Source: Breviolum minutum Mf 1.05b.01 (taxonomy: Eukaryota; Sar; Dinophyceae; Suessiales; Symbiodiniaceae). From it: 64,000 nt of DNA. The position numbers and the translations under genes were made by a program. The stretch's first letter is position 1; the number at the start of each line of letters is the position of its first letter. This document shows positions 36,435 through 50,100 of the stretch, in pieces. The notes beneath the pieces were generated by a model. That model was not told where the DNA came from. It saw only the letters and a program-made list of their open reading frames with translations, and did no database searches. The stretch spans positions 99,806 to 163,805 of the forward strand of contig DF239770.1 of NCBI GenBank assembly GCA_000507305.1, written 5' to 3'.

Positions 36435-38247
36435 GCGTATAAATTATGGCTCCGGAGTCGTTTAGCGCAGCTGGATTTCAACATTTTGCCCGCTGCAGCT
36501 GCGGCAGTGGCCACCCGTGCCATGGTGCCCAGCGAGGCCAAAGAGGATTGCTTGGAGGAAGAGGTGTGTTGGTGCGGAAGGTCGAAAGGGAAGTGTTTTC
36601 ACTTCAATCATTTTTGTGTTTTTGTGATTTGTTTTCAACTACTTGTAGGAAGGAAGTGTTTTTTTCAATAAGCTCCAAAGAGCAGTATAGTGTTCTCTTT
36701 GGACCTTTGGACTGTCCAAAGACGGGACTATCCACAGGATCAAAGTCTGTCCCCACCAAATCATCCTTTTGGAGCAGCTGATGATTCCACGGCCACGCTG
36801 AGCACACCACCGTCATTAGTCAGTAAAGACTCAATATTGATATACCGTACATTATTCATTGCCATATATTGCCCATGACATTGGAATCCTTGTCAACCAG
36901 AATAAGATGACCTTTTAGGATGCAGATGGGAAGTTGTCTTTTGGAATGGTTGAGCTTTCCACCGAACAACCAGTTGACAGTTGAGGCCATCTGCTAGCAG
37001 GTCTTAATTTCGCTGCTTACCGTTTCTGGTGTCACCTGTCATGCCCTCTTTCTTGCAGGTTGAGGTGGACCAGCCCGTTCAGCTGACACCTGACAGTCGC
37101 GCGAAGCACGAAGCAGAGTTGCTCATGTTGTTTTCCCGACATGATGAAGACGGTGATGGCAAAATGAAGGTGGACGCGGGATGAAGGGGATGGGACATGT
37201 TTTACAAACTATTTGCAACAGTCAATGTACAGCAAGCCGGTGGTTTTCATATGTGTCAATGCTTTGGCTGGAAATATACAGGAGAGTTTCTGGTACTGAA
37301 ATGCCGAACCACCGACAAATTGACAGGTCAGGGAGTTTTGCCGCCTGATTTCTTCTGTGGATGAAGCGTTCTCGGCGATTTCGGCCATGAAGATGTTCGA
37401 AGCTGCCGAGACTTATTTTGCATTGGAACGGGACCCACAAAGCAGGGCTGGACATTGTAGATGAAGCGAATAAACAGAAGTCGGTATATGCCAACAGCTA
37501 GCTCCTTTCAAAAAATAGAGGTTCAAAGATGCAACAAAGATCTTTCTAGGCGAAGGTTGAATCTGTAAAGGGAGGGATGTGAGTTTCACTGAGTGAAAGA
37601 TGTGAGGGTCTTGAAATCAACTCAGTGGGAGAGGACCTTCCACAAGGCTCATATTTGAGTGCCTTTCAAACTCCAAAAGTGAGTAAACCAGAAAGGCAGA
37701 CATGTTTGATCATTTTTGTATCGTTGGAGGATCCAGATCCAGACATGAATGTTCACTCGTACATACCATGACAACTTGATATTTTCCAGGATGCTTCCAA
37801 AATAGCTGAGGATATCAATGGAGATGGTTCAGTAGACGTGAAAGAGTTCTTGTCATGGCTGCTACTACCAGATGATCCTGGCGAAGATGAAGTTCGAATC
37901 ATCAGGAAATTGCAGGTTTCTTGGCTTACGTGGAATTCTATCATGTACCCTACTGTAAATATCTGAAAGTGATAGCTTGGAAGATTTGCTTGCAAATATG
38001 GCAATTTTACAGTGCATGCTAAATTTCAGGGGTGTGTAAGGCATGCAGGTATGCAGTATCAAAGATAGCCAGGAGCAAACGGAGGTTGGATGACAGGTTT
38101 GTTCCTTTGGTGGCTGAACTTGACATGGGCTATTGCTGTGGAAGGCGTTGCTTCAAATGCTGTCTGTCCACGGGCAACACTGAGGCGGACTCTCATGCCA
38201 CCGCCACCGCAGACAACGAACTTGATTTCTTGCCGGCACATTTGTAG
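36435..38247 (+). CDS. Two-EF-hand calcium-binding protein with Cys-rich C-terminus
   Basis: Five exons join in phase: 36435-36563, 37059-37169, 37327-37356, 37790-37911 and 38049-38247 (stop 38245-38247), giving 196 residues without the true start. EF loop 1 spans the second intron (DEDGDGKMK then VRE, residues 72-83); splicing rebuilds a perfect 12-residue loop, which is strong evidence for that join. EF loop 2 is DINGDGSVDVKE (98-109) followed by FLSWLL. Both loops have the acidic residues needed for Ca2+. The C-terminal exon has a basic segment (SKIARSKRRLDDR) and then a cysteine cluster (CCGRRCFKCC), and ends acidic. Introns are GT-AG except 37912-38048, best modelled as GC-AG. It is probably a Ca2+ sensor; the cysteines could be acylated or bind metal (inference). 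Confidence 0.75.
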
Positions 38248-39580
38248 ATCCTGAATGAACCCGCGAGAATCATCGTGGAATAGCCAATGAATAGACAGAA
38301 ATCCGATATAGTCTTTGCCTTGAATGCAAAGTATTCGGAAGTTCCGGGCCAGCAAAGTCCCCCCCCGAAGTCGGAGGGGATCTACTCCACCATGTTTTTT
38401 GTCGTTTTGCAGTGATAGCTAGCACCAAAGTCCATCAAAGATGGGACCTTTGGTGACTTTCACAGAGGCGATGAGCAGCTCATGAGCCCCACAGCCATTA
38501 AAAAGTGGGTTTAAAACTACCACTCATTGACTTTTGACCTGTAAGGCAAGTCAAGATTGAACAGATATCATGTAAGCGGACATGGATTGTACGTCGCCAG
38601 GATCGAGGTAAAGCGAGAGACAAAGAGCTAGAGATCTTGAAGGCACCGTTGCCACTTGAGTCATCATGGGCCAGGGATGAAATCAAAGTGGCGGAACCAT
38701 GTTTTGTTTGCAGCAGGAACCTTTGGCAATGTATGACTTCCATATGACATAGTCAGAAGGTAGGATGTTTATTTGCCATGATCATCACTGTATGGTGGGA
38801 TGAGCGTGCGAGTAATGTTGAGGTTCAAGAAAACCAATGACCCTTGGTGATGTTTTTAAAAGGCAGTTGTAACCTGTAGTTTGACTATGGACTATGTGTT
38901 GAGGAAGCCCATGTTTCGGGTTTTGGTTTGGATGACCGAACGACCATGGATGACCCATATCAATCCTCACTAGTTGATTCACCATGGTACCCCCGAAAGC
39001 AGCAAAGCGTCACCATGTTGCTGCTAGCAGGAAAGAGTGAACAATGCAGACAACATGCGAAAGGAAAAAGAGGCCTGTTTCACATCCATCCTTAAGGGAA
39101 GTTTCTTGTTGCTGGTTGATTGAAGGACATTGAAGGAATATACTGCCTATCCATATGGTATGAGAAGCTGGGGTGAGTGAGCTGACGTGCCTTTTAACCA
39201 GACACCTTTCTACAATCTTAACAGTATCGCGCACCGATTGGTGTTGGCCTTGAAATATTTTCTGTTTTTCTTTGCAAGTCTGTCTTGATCTATAGTTTTT
39301 CTATCATTTTCTATCAAACAGACCATTGTTGATTGAGAGGTGTGAGGCACATCTCATGATCAATACTATCCAAGTGCGTACTGGGCGGCTCTGCAGATTT
39401 CTTCCGTCAACGGTCCATCTCATCCAAAATCTTTTGACTCTTCACGAACCGGTGAACATTGACCGAATATTGGTGATTTGTTCTGTTGGTGACCAACCAC
39501 CTTTTTCAACTGAGCCTTATATATTTGCTGCAGTTCACGACCACCCTGTTGGCATGACTCGCGTTGACGACTGCAAACAG
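38248..39580. other. Gap between EF-hand and CFAP99-like genes
   Basis: No exon I can support. The N-terminal part of the CFAP99-like gene probably lies here, in exons too short or too diverged to recognise. Confidence 0.3.
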
Positions 39581-41178
39581 GTTGAGTTTGAAAGAAAAAA
39601 GAAAGAAGAAGAGCAGGTGACACCGGTGACACCAACATGAACATATTCGAGGGATTTTGTTCCGGCAAAATGGCGACCTATGGTGGAACAATGTGGAACA
39701 ACAACTGGTCTCGCATATTTTTTTGTTACTCGCGTTTCTGCCACTGCTTCAACAACGAAAGGAAGCTTGAAAACATTCGTTTCTTGAGGTCGATGTATGT
39801 GTTCAGGATCAGGGTATACAGATTTCATCATCCCAACAGAGATGCCCCTCATGGTTACATATGCAATAATCAAACAAATCAAACAACAGGTACATTTTGA
39901 TGGACAGCGTCTACTGTTTTTTGGGAAGCAATTCGCAAACGGCCACGACGGACGAACACGTGTAATCCCCAGGAGATGGAACGGAAGCGTGATTTGATTC
40001 GACAGATTCGCGCTCTGGAGAAGGTTCCCGTTGAGAAGTACAAGCAGCTTGGCGGCTTGTGGTTCGCAAGGGGGGTGTACGTTCATCTTTATACACTTTC
40101 AAGACTTTAAATACAGATCTTTACAGATGAAGCCTGAGTTTCATCAGATTGGCTTCTGAGACTCTGAGACAATGTTCAAATCATACGTTCAAACTTGGCA
40201 AGCCAGAAAACGCCTTAGGAAACTTGACAACAATTCCAGATACATCCAGACTCTCAATCAAGTTTATTTAGATGGATTGTCAATTTCAGTTTCCTTGTCA
40301 GTCCAGTATTCGCGTGCTGATTTTGGTTCGGCTCAAAATTCTTGGTCACAGGTTCTTCGTAGCTGGTAGCTGACACATCATTAAGTTCTAGATTCAAAAT
40401 ATATAATGAAAACAGCCAGTGTTCGGGGCCAGCCACAACACCTCAACCAACTCCATTTGAAATAGTCCTTATTGAATCATAAATGTATTATATTATATTG
40501 TATACCTAACAATAGAAGACGTTAGTGGCACAAAACCCTCTGGAGGTCGATGTATGGCCACATTGCCCATGATATAGATCGTTGGACTGTAAGATTCATT
40601 TCACCATATTGGATTCGCCCAATCCAGAAGACACTGAAACTGGGAAAGCCTGTGCCTAGTGGCTGCAGTCTTTTAAAGGTTTCTTAAACACTTGTCAAAA
40701 ATTGTTTACAAGCAAATTATTTCCCAACCTCCCCTTTGATGAACACGAATCTTTGTCGCGGGTGACTTTCTTCTTTGCTCAGGATGTTCGATCCAGCCGA
40801 ACCACCCTGTCAGGTGCATGTTTTTTGGTGCCTCCGCAGGATGCAGATGAATTCATCTATGATGAAGTAATATATTGTTTTTGGGATGTGAGGAATTTCC
40901 ACCTTCAAACAATGGAGAACTACCCCGCCAAATCATTGGCAATGTAGGAAATTGCTATTGAGTCAAAAATGACTTGAAATAAAACATCGACGAAGGCTGG
41001 CCCACATCGCCCAGACATCTTTGCATTCCCATGAACATCTTCTGGATTTTAGATCCGAATCACCTTGTGTCCCTCAGCAGCAAGAAATGTCCGAAATGAA
41101 TAGCTGGTTTCAGGGCTTGCTGGATGAGATGTCTCTTGCAGAACTCAAAGAACGACTGCGGATAGACCCGACCTCAGC

Positions 41179-41231
<53 letters not shown>

Positions 41232-44200
41232 GCTACCTCCAGTACTGCTATCAGAACTCCAAGATCAGGGAGGGTGACACATTTCATGCACAGTACAGCG
41301 TTTGGGACCATGGTGCAATTGACTCATTGATGACTCATGAATGTGGCGACGGAAATTATCGCACCAGCTTGAATCGAACTGCTCCTGGAACAATGGTGGT
41401 CCCAAAAAGTCGCCTGGATCATCTCCTGCGAGGTTGAGTCACAGCGTGAGAAAGAACTGGACATGAAGCGTGAAAGGCAGCCAATGACAGCTTTGATGTC
41501 GCCTTTGAAGCATTCTTTTTGATCGTTTCCAATTGGAAGATGGTCACATTAGTCTTCCCAACTGGTCCCAACTCAAGCATAACCTATACATGGACCAATC
41601 ACAAAAATCAGCCTTTTCTTCCGGCAGGCAACTGGCAAGGAAGGTGGAAAAGCAAGAAGAGCTCACGGAAAAGGCAGGAGCAATGGCCAAACAAAGGGTT
41701 TCAACAAGACGAAAGGAACACGCGGAACAACATGGAACAACCATCAATTCTACATGCATACAGGCAAAATAGACACATAGTTATAGTTAAATAGACAGAT
41801 AGACAGACAGACAGACAGACAGACAGGCAGACAGATAGATAGATAGATAGATAGATAGTTAGATAGTTAGATAGACATTGCATAGACATTTCATAGACAT
41901 GTACATGTAACTACATCTACATACACAAACACATGTACATACATATCAGATACCTGTAATATATATAATCATTTACATACACATATATCTATATACACAT
42001 ACGTTTACTTATGCATAGTCTACATACAGACATAAAGCATACACACATACGCACAGACACATAAAGACATACATCCACACACGCACACACGGTACCAAGC
42101 CAAGAATTGTCTTTTGGATGCTCCAACTCAGGATCCCTTCTACGATGGAGAAGTTGGCTTGGACTTTCTGAGTATGTATATATATATATATATGCTATGA
42201 CAATGTATACTGTATACAGTACATACATGTTGTTGTATCACCGGCTTCCTTCAAGTAATGGTCACCTGTTGGTCTCTCGATGCTTTGCAATCCTGGCATC
42301 CTGAGGTATCCCTACAGGGCCCTAAACGACGGCCAAAGCCATCACTGGACATCACTTGATCATTCAAATCCTTTCAAATTCATGGTAGATACGATTGATC
42401 AACATCAACATAGACTTTGCCACCTTGCCAGGCCGAGATGTTAGCCAAGGTCCGGGAACGTGCTCGTGAGGAGCAACAGCAAAGGCAGCGAAAGAGGGGG
42501 AATGGTTTGCGACTTGTTCAACTGCTTGAAACCTATCTTTTGACATTTTTCGCATTTCGAACTCGTAGTGTTGGAAATCAGGAGATTTGGCATCCATGGA
42601 ATAAGACCAGCATTGCTAGCTGCAAACGATCGGTCTTCAATTTCAACGGGAAAAGTTGCTTCATGGTGGATTTCTGTTTCCCTCCCAACTCGGAGACTAG
42701 ACCCATCTTTTGGGCCGAGCTTCTATTTTCAGATTTTGTTAGGGATGATAAGACTAAGGTAGCCCGGAGTGCTGCACCACAGTGTGCCAACAGATACCTG
42801 GTCCTCATTCCAGTCCACGCATAACTTCATTGCGGATACATGGAACGACATAGAATGATTCTGCATGTATGGTTATTGCTCTTACAAGGCCACATTTGAG
42901 ACGATGCTTTTATGGTTGTCACGTCGCAACCCGGTTCAGGAATTGCTTAGACTGAGCTCACCAGCCCTTCCCCCACAGGCATGAGGAACAGAAAAAACAA
43001 AAGATCTTGCTGGAGCAGCAGAAACAGAAACACAGGGAGAACTGTCTCACCGAGGCTGGCGGGTCTGAGTCTCTTTAGTTGGAGCATCATTTTCAGCTGT
43101 TTATGTTGCATCAAAGCACATGGCAATGACAATGAAGATGTTCATATATAGAGTCGCTTGCTTCCAATCGCCGTTTGACTGCTGTCCTTGCGTCATTTTT
43201 TCGAAGCGAAGGTGGCGGAAAAACTGAAGTTGAAAAAACGGCAGAAGAAAGAAGAAGAGCAACGATTGAAGCTCGAGCTCAAGGAGATTGCCACCAAGCG
43301 GCAATTTTTAGCTGCCAATGCGGAGCAGGTGCCCTGGAAATCGGGTGATTCAGGGAGCGAATTGCAACGAGATTTCAGGTTGGTAAAGTAAAGTATTGTT
43401 TTCTTTTTCAGGGATTCCAGTAAAGTGTTGTAGTCCTTAAAACATTCGGGGTCGTAAAATTGTGCTTTGGGACGCCACCATTTCAAGGTTCAACACAATT
43501 GAGCGCTCAATTTGGGATTATACGTTCATTCAGCCTGACTCTGCCCCTTAGGGCTTTCCGTGAAATTTTCTCTTCTCGACACAAAGACAGTCCATTCAAG
43601 CAGAAAAATCCACATCATGGACAAAGCAATGCCTTGTCAGTCACAGACAAACCTTTTTAAGGAACGCAATGATGTCATGAGTACATCGGATTAGCCTAAA
43701 GACAGTAGATTCGTGCATTCTGTGGTGTTTCATAATTTTATCATGAACTCAAAGGAAATAGGTGGCGGCACGACCTTGCTTGCATGAAACTATGGGCCGC
43801 AACATCACATCAACCACTTCACTGCTCAGGTGGAAGCCAAAGCCCATGGAGAACAGCAGGCAGGTTTAGACCGGGAAGCGCTGAAGAGACAGGAGGTGAG
43901 CCTCATCGAACAACGGAAGAAGAACCAAACAAAGGTGGGTGAAGTCCAACAACGTCGTGACAACCAGGAGTGCAATGGGACCAATGGGATGGGAGATGTG
44001 GATGTGGACAGAAGAACCCTGAAATACGGAAATCACCTGGCAATGGGAGTTTTGACCATTGCCACATGGGGTTTTGGTTTTTTGTTCTTAGTTGAGGTCA
44101 CGAATGGCATTCCAGGTCTGCCAGGACTAGGAGGTCACTTGGTCAGTGAGGTCATATGCCTTTCTTTGTTTGGATACTCAATGATGTACACGGCTGATGT

Positions 44201-45233
44201 GGAAGTCTTTGGGAATCACGAATATCAACTGACTGAAATGATCATGGTGTTAATGATGTGAATTTACATAGTTTGATACTGGTTGCACAGCATTTTTCTT
44301 AGCAACTTTGAATATTTTTGAATGCCCTGAAGAAAGCATAGATAGAAAAAGGGAATCCTTACCGCTTTTCGCGGAATGGAGGGGTGGCTTTGTTTCAAAG
44401 GGTTGATCAACCTGGTCATAAAACCAATCCCGCCTTCCAGTTCGCTTGCTGTTGCAAAGAAAGTAGGTCTCAAGGACCAGTTTAAGATTTTTTTCCCTGT
44501 AAAGGTGAGACAGAAGAGGTGGCTGTAAACATGTTGTTCATCATCTCGATTCGACAGGGCTTGGGTCCTGGAGTGATGAAAGGAAGACAATGGTTCGACG
44601 GGTCGTTACTTTTTGGGATAGTTTCAGTGAGGATAACTGTTTGTGCAACAGCCGGTTTTTTCTTATGGTGAAGCCTCAATTTGATTCAATTTGTTGTTGG
44701 TGAATTCCTCAATAATATCTGCCTCTGAATACCTCTGAAAAGTCAATGTTTATAATGTTTTTCTTGAGACGCAACACAGCTGACGCACAGAGGATCGAGA
44801 TGTGGAAGAATATCAGCAACTCCAGCAGACAGTGACCGCCCGAGTCCAACGGGCCAAGGCGGCCGACCTTGCTTTGAAGGAAGAGATTTTGCAGTTGCTT
44901 GCCTCAATATCCTCAATTCGTTGTCAAAGCCCGTCCAAGGTCATTTCTCCAAGAGATTAATAATTATGAGATACATACGTTAGAACTGCAAAGCACAATT
45001 GCAGTGTTTACCAACTGGTTTGGGTGCTCAATCTTGTTAGCGTTTGGACGAACAGAAAATCACACCTATTCAACTATTCTTTTTTCCCCGCTGGATGATT
45101 CCCTCATCTAAGGTCAGTGAAAACTGCGAGGAACATGCAGAGATCAGTTGCCAAGAAGAACATGGCGGAACTTGGACATAGCTCGAATGCGTATATGAAG
45201 CGGATCCAAAATCGGATGGCCACTTCTTGCTAA
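39581..45233 (+). CDS. CFAP99-like flagellar coiled-coil protein (N-terminus missing)
   Basis: Exons: 39581-39616, 39973-40046, 40783-40813, 41114-41164, 41433-41476, 41628-about 41750, 42432-about 42500, about 42981-43050, 43212-43328, 43830-43934, 44793-about 44918 and 45113-45233 (TAA). Joined, the core reads RDLIRQIRALEKVPVEKYKQ, then MFDPAEPPCQ, GLLDEMSLAELKERLRI and VESQREKELDMKRERQ, then long charged helices including ATKRQFLAANAEQ. From memory, RDLIRQIRALE with a following FDPTE and GLLxEMSLAELRERL is the signature of cilia- and flagella-associated protein 99, an axonemal coiled-coil protein. The signature only appears when introns with GC (40047, 41477) or GA (41165) donors are removed, so the splices and the family call support each other. 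The C-terminus is basic (SVKTARNMQRSVAKKNMAEL). A hydrophobic frame at 44020-44260 is intron read-through. Confidence 0.65.
41165..41432 (+). other. GA-AG intron containing a (TTG)18 microsatellite
   Basis: The intron starts GACCCG after the ERLRI codons and ends gcgag before GTTGAG. If retained, the microsatellite would encode a run of Cys, which is not plausible for this coiled-coil region. Phase is kept (0-0) on removal. Confidence 0.55.
41179..41232 (+). repeat. (TTG)18 trinucleotide microsatellite
   Basis: 54 uninterrupted bases of TTG. It lies inside the modelled GA-AG intron of the CFAP99-like gene. Confidence 0.95.
41791..41876 (+). repeat. (GACA)n/(GATA)n microsatellite
   Basis: Tetranucleotide array: mostly AGAC units to about 41835, then AGAT units. 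A longer TA/CA-rich, ACAT-rich tract continues to about 42095. Confidence 0.95.
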
Positions 45234-46000
45234 TGACATGGGGCCAACGCCCCAAGGCTTTTGAAAGAAGCAGATTGGTTGTCTCTAGTGCGATGCTTTG
45301 CATCTAAATTCAGCATCAAGTGAACCAAGCACATGTTTGTTTTTCCTGGCTTCATGCATCATGTTTTAGGCTTCTTGCCTTTGTTCACGAGTTAGATTGA
45401 AAGGCAGCCTGAAGGCAATCGGCTTTGTGTAGGGGGGCACTTCAATAGACAGAAAGTGCCTCGAAGGCTTTGCATATTTTTGCATGCTTTGACCCTGGTG
45501 ATTCTCGGATTTTTAGCTTTGAAGCAAATGCAGTTTTTGATTCATCTCAGGCCAAAATCTGTGAAAATCTTAGATGTTCTCTGTTGGCTAGAAGACTCTG
45601 GTACTTGACAAACTTGGTTTTTGTCCAAAAGCATTGCATTCAAAACCAGCTGTTGGGATTTCTTGGAATGATGGTTGGTTTCCTGGACTGTGCTAAGCAC
45701 ATGATTCCATCAGGGAATTCACTGCTGACTCGGTCGTGTACAGACTTCAGCAGCCCAAAGCTCGTATTCAGAGCAACTTGCAACGTGTTCACCGTTTCAC
45801 CATGCCGAGCAAAAAAAGTAAGGAAGCGACGCGAAATTATTTTGGTGTCCCTGTTACAGAATTCAATTAGACTTGGTCACCCTGTTGTCCACGGATACTT
45901 ACGAGATCTTACGAGCAGCAGCAGGCTAGTCTCCAAATCATAGCTTGGGGGGGGCGTCCATCACTGCATGCAGGGGCTGCCGCAAGAGAAGATAATTTCA
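45234..46000. other. Intergenic or intronic, no supported gene
   Basis: A 157-codon + frame (45470-45943) is open but has no recognisable domain and no good splice borders. I do not call it. Confidence 0.3.
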
Positions 46001-46263
46001 ACCTGCTTTTGCTTTATTCTCAAGCAAAAATATCAAAGAGCAACCAAGCAAGACCAAAATCAAAAACTCCAGCTCTTGAAAAATTGAGTTGGTCGCAAGA
46101 AGACACGACATCTCGGAGTTGCTATGGAGAAGGCATCCCCCGCTCTTACAGTTTAGGCACTAGCTTTGCAAGCAGTAGGCGAACCAATATGTCAAGTATA
46201 CAGATGGCCCCAGTTCCAGTCAACAATATACAGGAAACTGCAAGATCAATCACCGTTCAGCCA

Positions 46264-46410
46264 GAACTTGAATTCGAATAAAACATCCTTTGCTTCGAAC
46301 GCCAACGCGAACCACAGCGGCGCTCGGAACCGAAAAGCCAATCATCCTGTGGATGGCCAAAAGATGCCATCTCGGGATGAGAATTATGCGGCACGGCAGA
46401 AGCTAATTTT
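46264..46410 (+). CDS. Possible Asn/Ala-rich exon upstream of the kinase
   Basis: After a cag/ag acceptor the frame reads NSNKTSFASNANANHSGARN and stays hydrophilic and basic to QKMPSRDENYAARQK. It could be a disordered N-terminal extension of the kinase gene. Low certainty. Confidence 0.25.
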
Positions 46411-47190
46411 TTTTTACAACGGATGTCTATACGATCTCTGTAATTACTTACTACTCAGGATTTGAGTTTGTATAGAACCTGTGCCCTTCCAAGGGCACCA
46501 AAATGATAAACAACAAAATGATGCAGACACCAACTGAGAGCATTTTTGCTCTGATGGTGGATACTCCTCAATCACTTTGTAGAGGTAGTACTGAGTACTG
46601 GAATTCAAAGGCTTTTAGTTTGGAAAGATGAAAGTAAGAAGTGCTAGATCATTCCTTGCGGTGAGCGATTTCCCTCTAGGGCATCACAACATGACACAAC
46701 AGCCTACTAAGGTTAGGTGACTGTTAGGTGTTATTCTTATTTGTTTAAGTTTAAGAGGGGAAACCCGCCCAAAATTGAATTGGCTTCATTCAGATTGATC
46801 AACCGCACCCTTTTTGAAAATTGATATGTTGTGGTATGTGAAGGTGATTGCACTGTGTTCTGCTAGACCTATTGTGATTCAACTTTCACGCCTGAAGGTC
46901 CAAGTGACTGCAGTTTGTTTGTTGTTGCGGATACGTCTCAGGTGAGGACATATTGATACATAATATTTATACATATTCTGTTTCCACTTGAATGGAGGGG
47001 GCTGCTGAACACAGGGTCAAACTTACTTAGAAAGTAATATAGTCCCTAATTCAGTAGGAACTTAATGGTTTACACTGCCTACAAATATGGCGCCCTACGA
47101 ATAATTCAAAATCTGTACTATGTCTATCGGTTGGAGTGTAAACTTTCATTTCAGGCTCTAGAAATTATTACTTCTCTGGTTTGCTGAGGC

Positions 47191-50100
47191 ATTCGTCAAA
47201 ATCCTGGGAAAGGGTGCCTTTGGAGTTGTTGAACTCTGGCGTCAAAAGTTTAACGAAGAACAGCGCCTTGGTCGAGGAAGCTCCGGCAAAAGGAGAAATA
47301 TCCAAAAATCAGGGGCCTCCCAACTTGATCACCAAGCGGTTGAACTTTGAGCTTCTTTTTATTCTATTTGTTGAGGAAAGATTTTAGCATTATTCAAATC
47401 CTTTATGCACCTACTTTACCAAGTGAGATTCCTTTGCTGGTGGTCATAACTTTAGGGTGGAAGGCAGAGTACCCCAGGAAAACATTGATGTTGGTGGGAG
47501 AGCAGCCTAGTTAAAAATTGTTGGTCTCCGAGTTCATTCTCCAGGATGTAAATCCATTGGTTTTTGTTTGCAACAAAGATCCTGTTTCTGGGCACCCACA
47601 AATACTGCGAAAGGTATCCCAAATAAGGCCTTGAGCTCCGGAGCTCGGAAGTAGAGGAAAGAGCCCGAGGAAGGATGATTCAGGAGGATGACACATTGAA
47701 GCCATACATGAATTGATATAGGGAATACATAGGGAATACTTCATACTTGTTTTAACCATTGTGCATTGCTTTGGATTTCCAACCACATAAGAACGATTTT
47801 CCTCGCAGAGTCAATTTTGCAGCAGTTTTGAGTTTTCCACCCTCTGAACCTGTCCATTTTGTGACCATTGCCCCGAGGTTAGTCGCAGCAAAGCGTGACT
47901 TAGCTGAATCCTTGTGCCCTTTTGTGGCCAATGATAGGGACCTTTGGCCTCCTTGGGGCTATTGGGGGCTTTGCACAAAGACTGACATCATTGCTAGGAG
48001 TCCACCATAGGAATCGAATCTCTGAACCCGCTAGTTTGTTAAGTGATTGCACAAGGTGATCCCACAAGGTGACTTGAAGACTTCTCAAGTCTTGGGCGTC
48101 TTGCTCGAGGGTTCTCAGATGCTAAGGCATTCATGTGGGTGAAATGTCCAAAGAAGAAATCGAACAGACCCGACGCTTCGATGCAAAACGTCCAGTTGTT
48201 TCTGGCGTTGGATGTGGTGTTCCCAACCATCAAGGTTTGCAAAACATAGCAGTTTTGGGATGTTTGTGATAAAGTAGGAAGTGACCTCAACAAAGGTAAA
48301 AGAAACCGAAGGGAACTTAAATAAATTCAATGACAAGGGAATGCAGGGAAGCTTCGGAGGGAATGGACGGCAGAACTGAAAGCTTGACTGAGTTGCTCAC
48401 TGAAGTGGAGGCCACCCATGAACGGTGAGCAGTTGCATTGATCTCTGGCACAGAACGGAATTTCTTGGAGATGAAATCACATGAATGAAATCTAGTGACG
48501 TACGCTCAGCTAGCAGTAGGCATGCGTTGAAATCCCCCGCCTGTATAGTACAAGAGGATACACTCTATTCCATTCAATTTCGGGATTCACACCATTTGCA
48601 TAGGACTATGATTGTCGAACAGCACCTCTCTTGATAATTACAATATCTGTTTTTAAAGCGAATCACCGGATCACCTGTCCAATCATTGAAGTTCCGGGAG
48701 TGCTAGACATGTCGTCCTGCTAGGACAAGAGGCATTGGTCTTGAAATCGCTACAGCATCCACACATCGTCGCTGGGCGTCGAACCCTTCAGAGTCCACTT
48801 GTTCCATGTTTTTCTTTTTGGAAGAGGAGGTGCATCTGGATAATTCACCACTGTATTTGTGTGTATATCAATTCAATTCAATTCAGATATGTATATACCA
48901 TTGAAAATACAAATTCATATAATTCTATACAATAGGCTTGTATCACCTGGCAAACCCCATGTCATCACCCAAGCTCATAGTAAATGGTGGCTCTGCAAGG
49001 GAATCGTCGCAAACTGCAGGTGAATTACATTATATAATTGTAAATTCATCCCAAGACCTCGGCCACTCCCCCAAACTTTGTCCCTATCTCCGGTTTCCAC
49101 CATTTGCCACCTGGTCAATCCCCAGAATGCTCAAGGTCAAATACATGGGCAACTGGGTCAACCGGAAAGACCAAGCGCCTCATCTTCCCAATTAGTGGCT
49201 GATACTGTATGGATCAGCTGTGTCTATAAGTTATCTATGGTCAATTTATCCTGTCCCATTTAAGGGATCGACATCAGTTGGTTTCTTGGTATCGATAGCT
49301 TCTGATGAGTTCGATGTGTCTATACGTGTCCAACAGGGACTTCGAATGCAAAATCGCCGAGTTTCCTTCACCTTGGAATTGAACTTGGAGCGATCAGGGA
49401 CTCCAAGACTAGTTCATGACTGCAAATCTTTCACAAGATAAAAGATCGCTGGACAAATGAGAAAGACACCACTCTTGCTCTCACTGCCCCCAAACCCTTG
49501 AGGCATTTTGAGGTTCAGAATCCCTGGCTTACAGATTTCGCATTACAACATGATTGGACCAAGGACTTGATTATTGTCCAGGATTACTGTGATGGCGGTG
49601 ATCTGGCCCACTACATTTTCTTCAAAAAGAAGAGCAATCAACTGGTCCCTGAGGCCAATGTCATTCAATGGCTGCTTGGATACTTGTGGCAACGACATGA
49701 AGTGTGAGAGGATGTTGGCCATACCTGGTTACGTACTATCATAATTATCATAACTGCTAGTAAGCATTTTTGACCCGAGAAAGATCATTTCAAAGAAAAT
49801 GAATTAAAATCCAGGGGTGCTGGTAGCTCTTGATTCTAGAGTGCTAGAACAAACACGAGACGTGTGTTTGCTGCTGCTTGCCTCGCTGACTGCTTTCCTG
49901 TCTGTACTTGACTGAAATACTCATATGATTCATATGGAGAAACATGCTCCATGGATGCAGCTGTACTGCAGAGGGATCCTAGTCATGTAGTACTGTACCG
50001 CAACTGGAAATAGCAATTTTATGAACTCTACAAGAGTGTTGCAATACAGGGAATGTCAATTTTTGCATGTGCAAGATTCAGGTTGGCTCAGTTGACGCAT

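Noticed and set aside
41166..41235. Poly-cysteine run of 18 residues
   Set aside because: It is the (TTG)18 microsatellite read in one frame, and it lies in a modelled intron that joins two conserved coiled-coil segments.
43980..44261. Apparent membrane protein following a coiled coil
   Set aside because: A good GT donor (GTGGGTG) ends the coiled-coil exon at 43934; the hydrophobic part is read-through into the intron.
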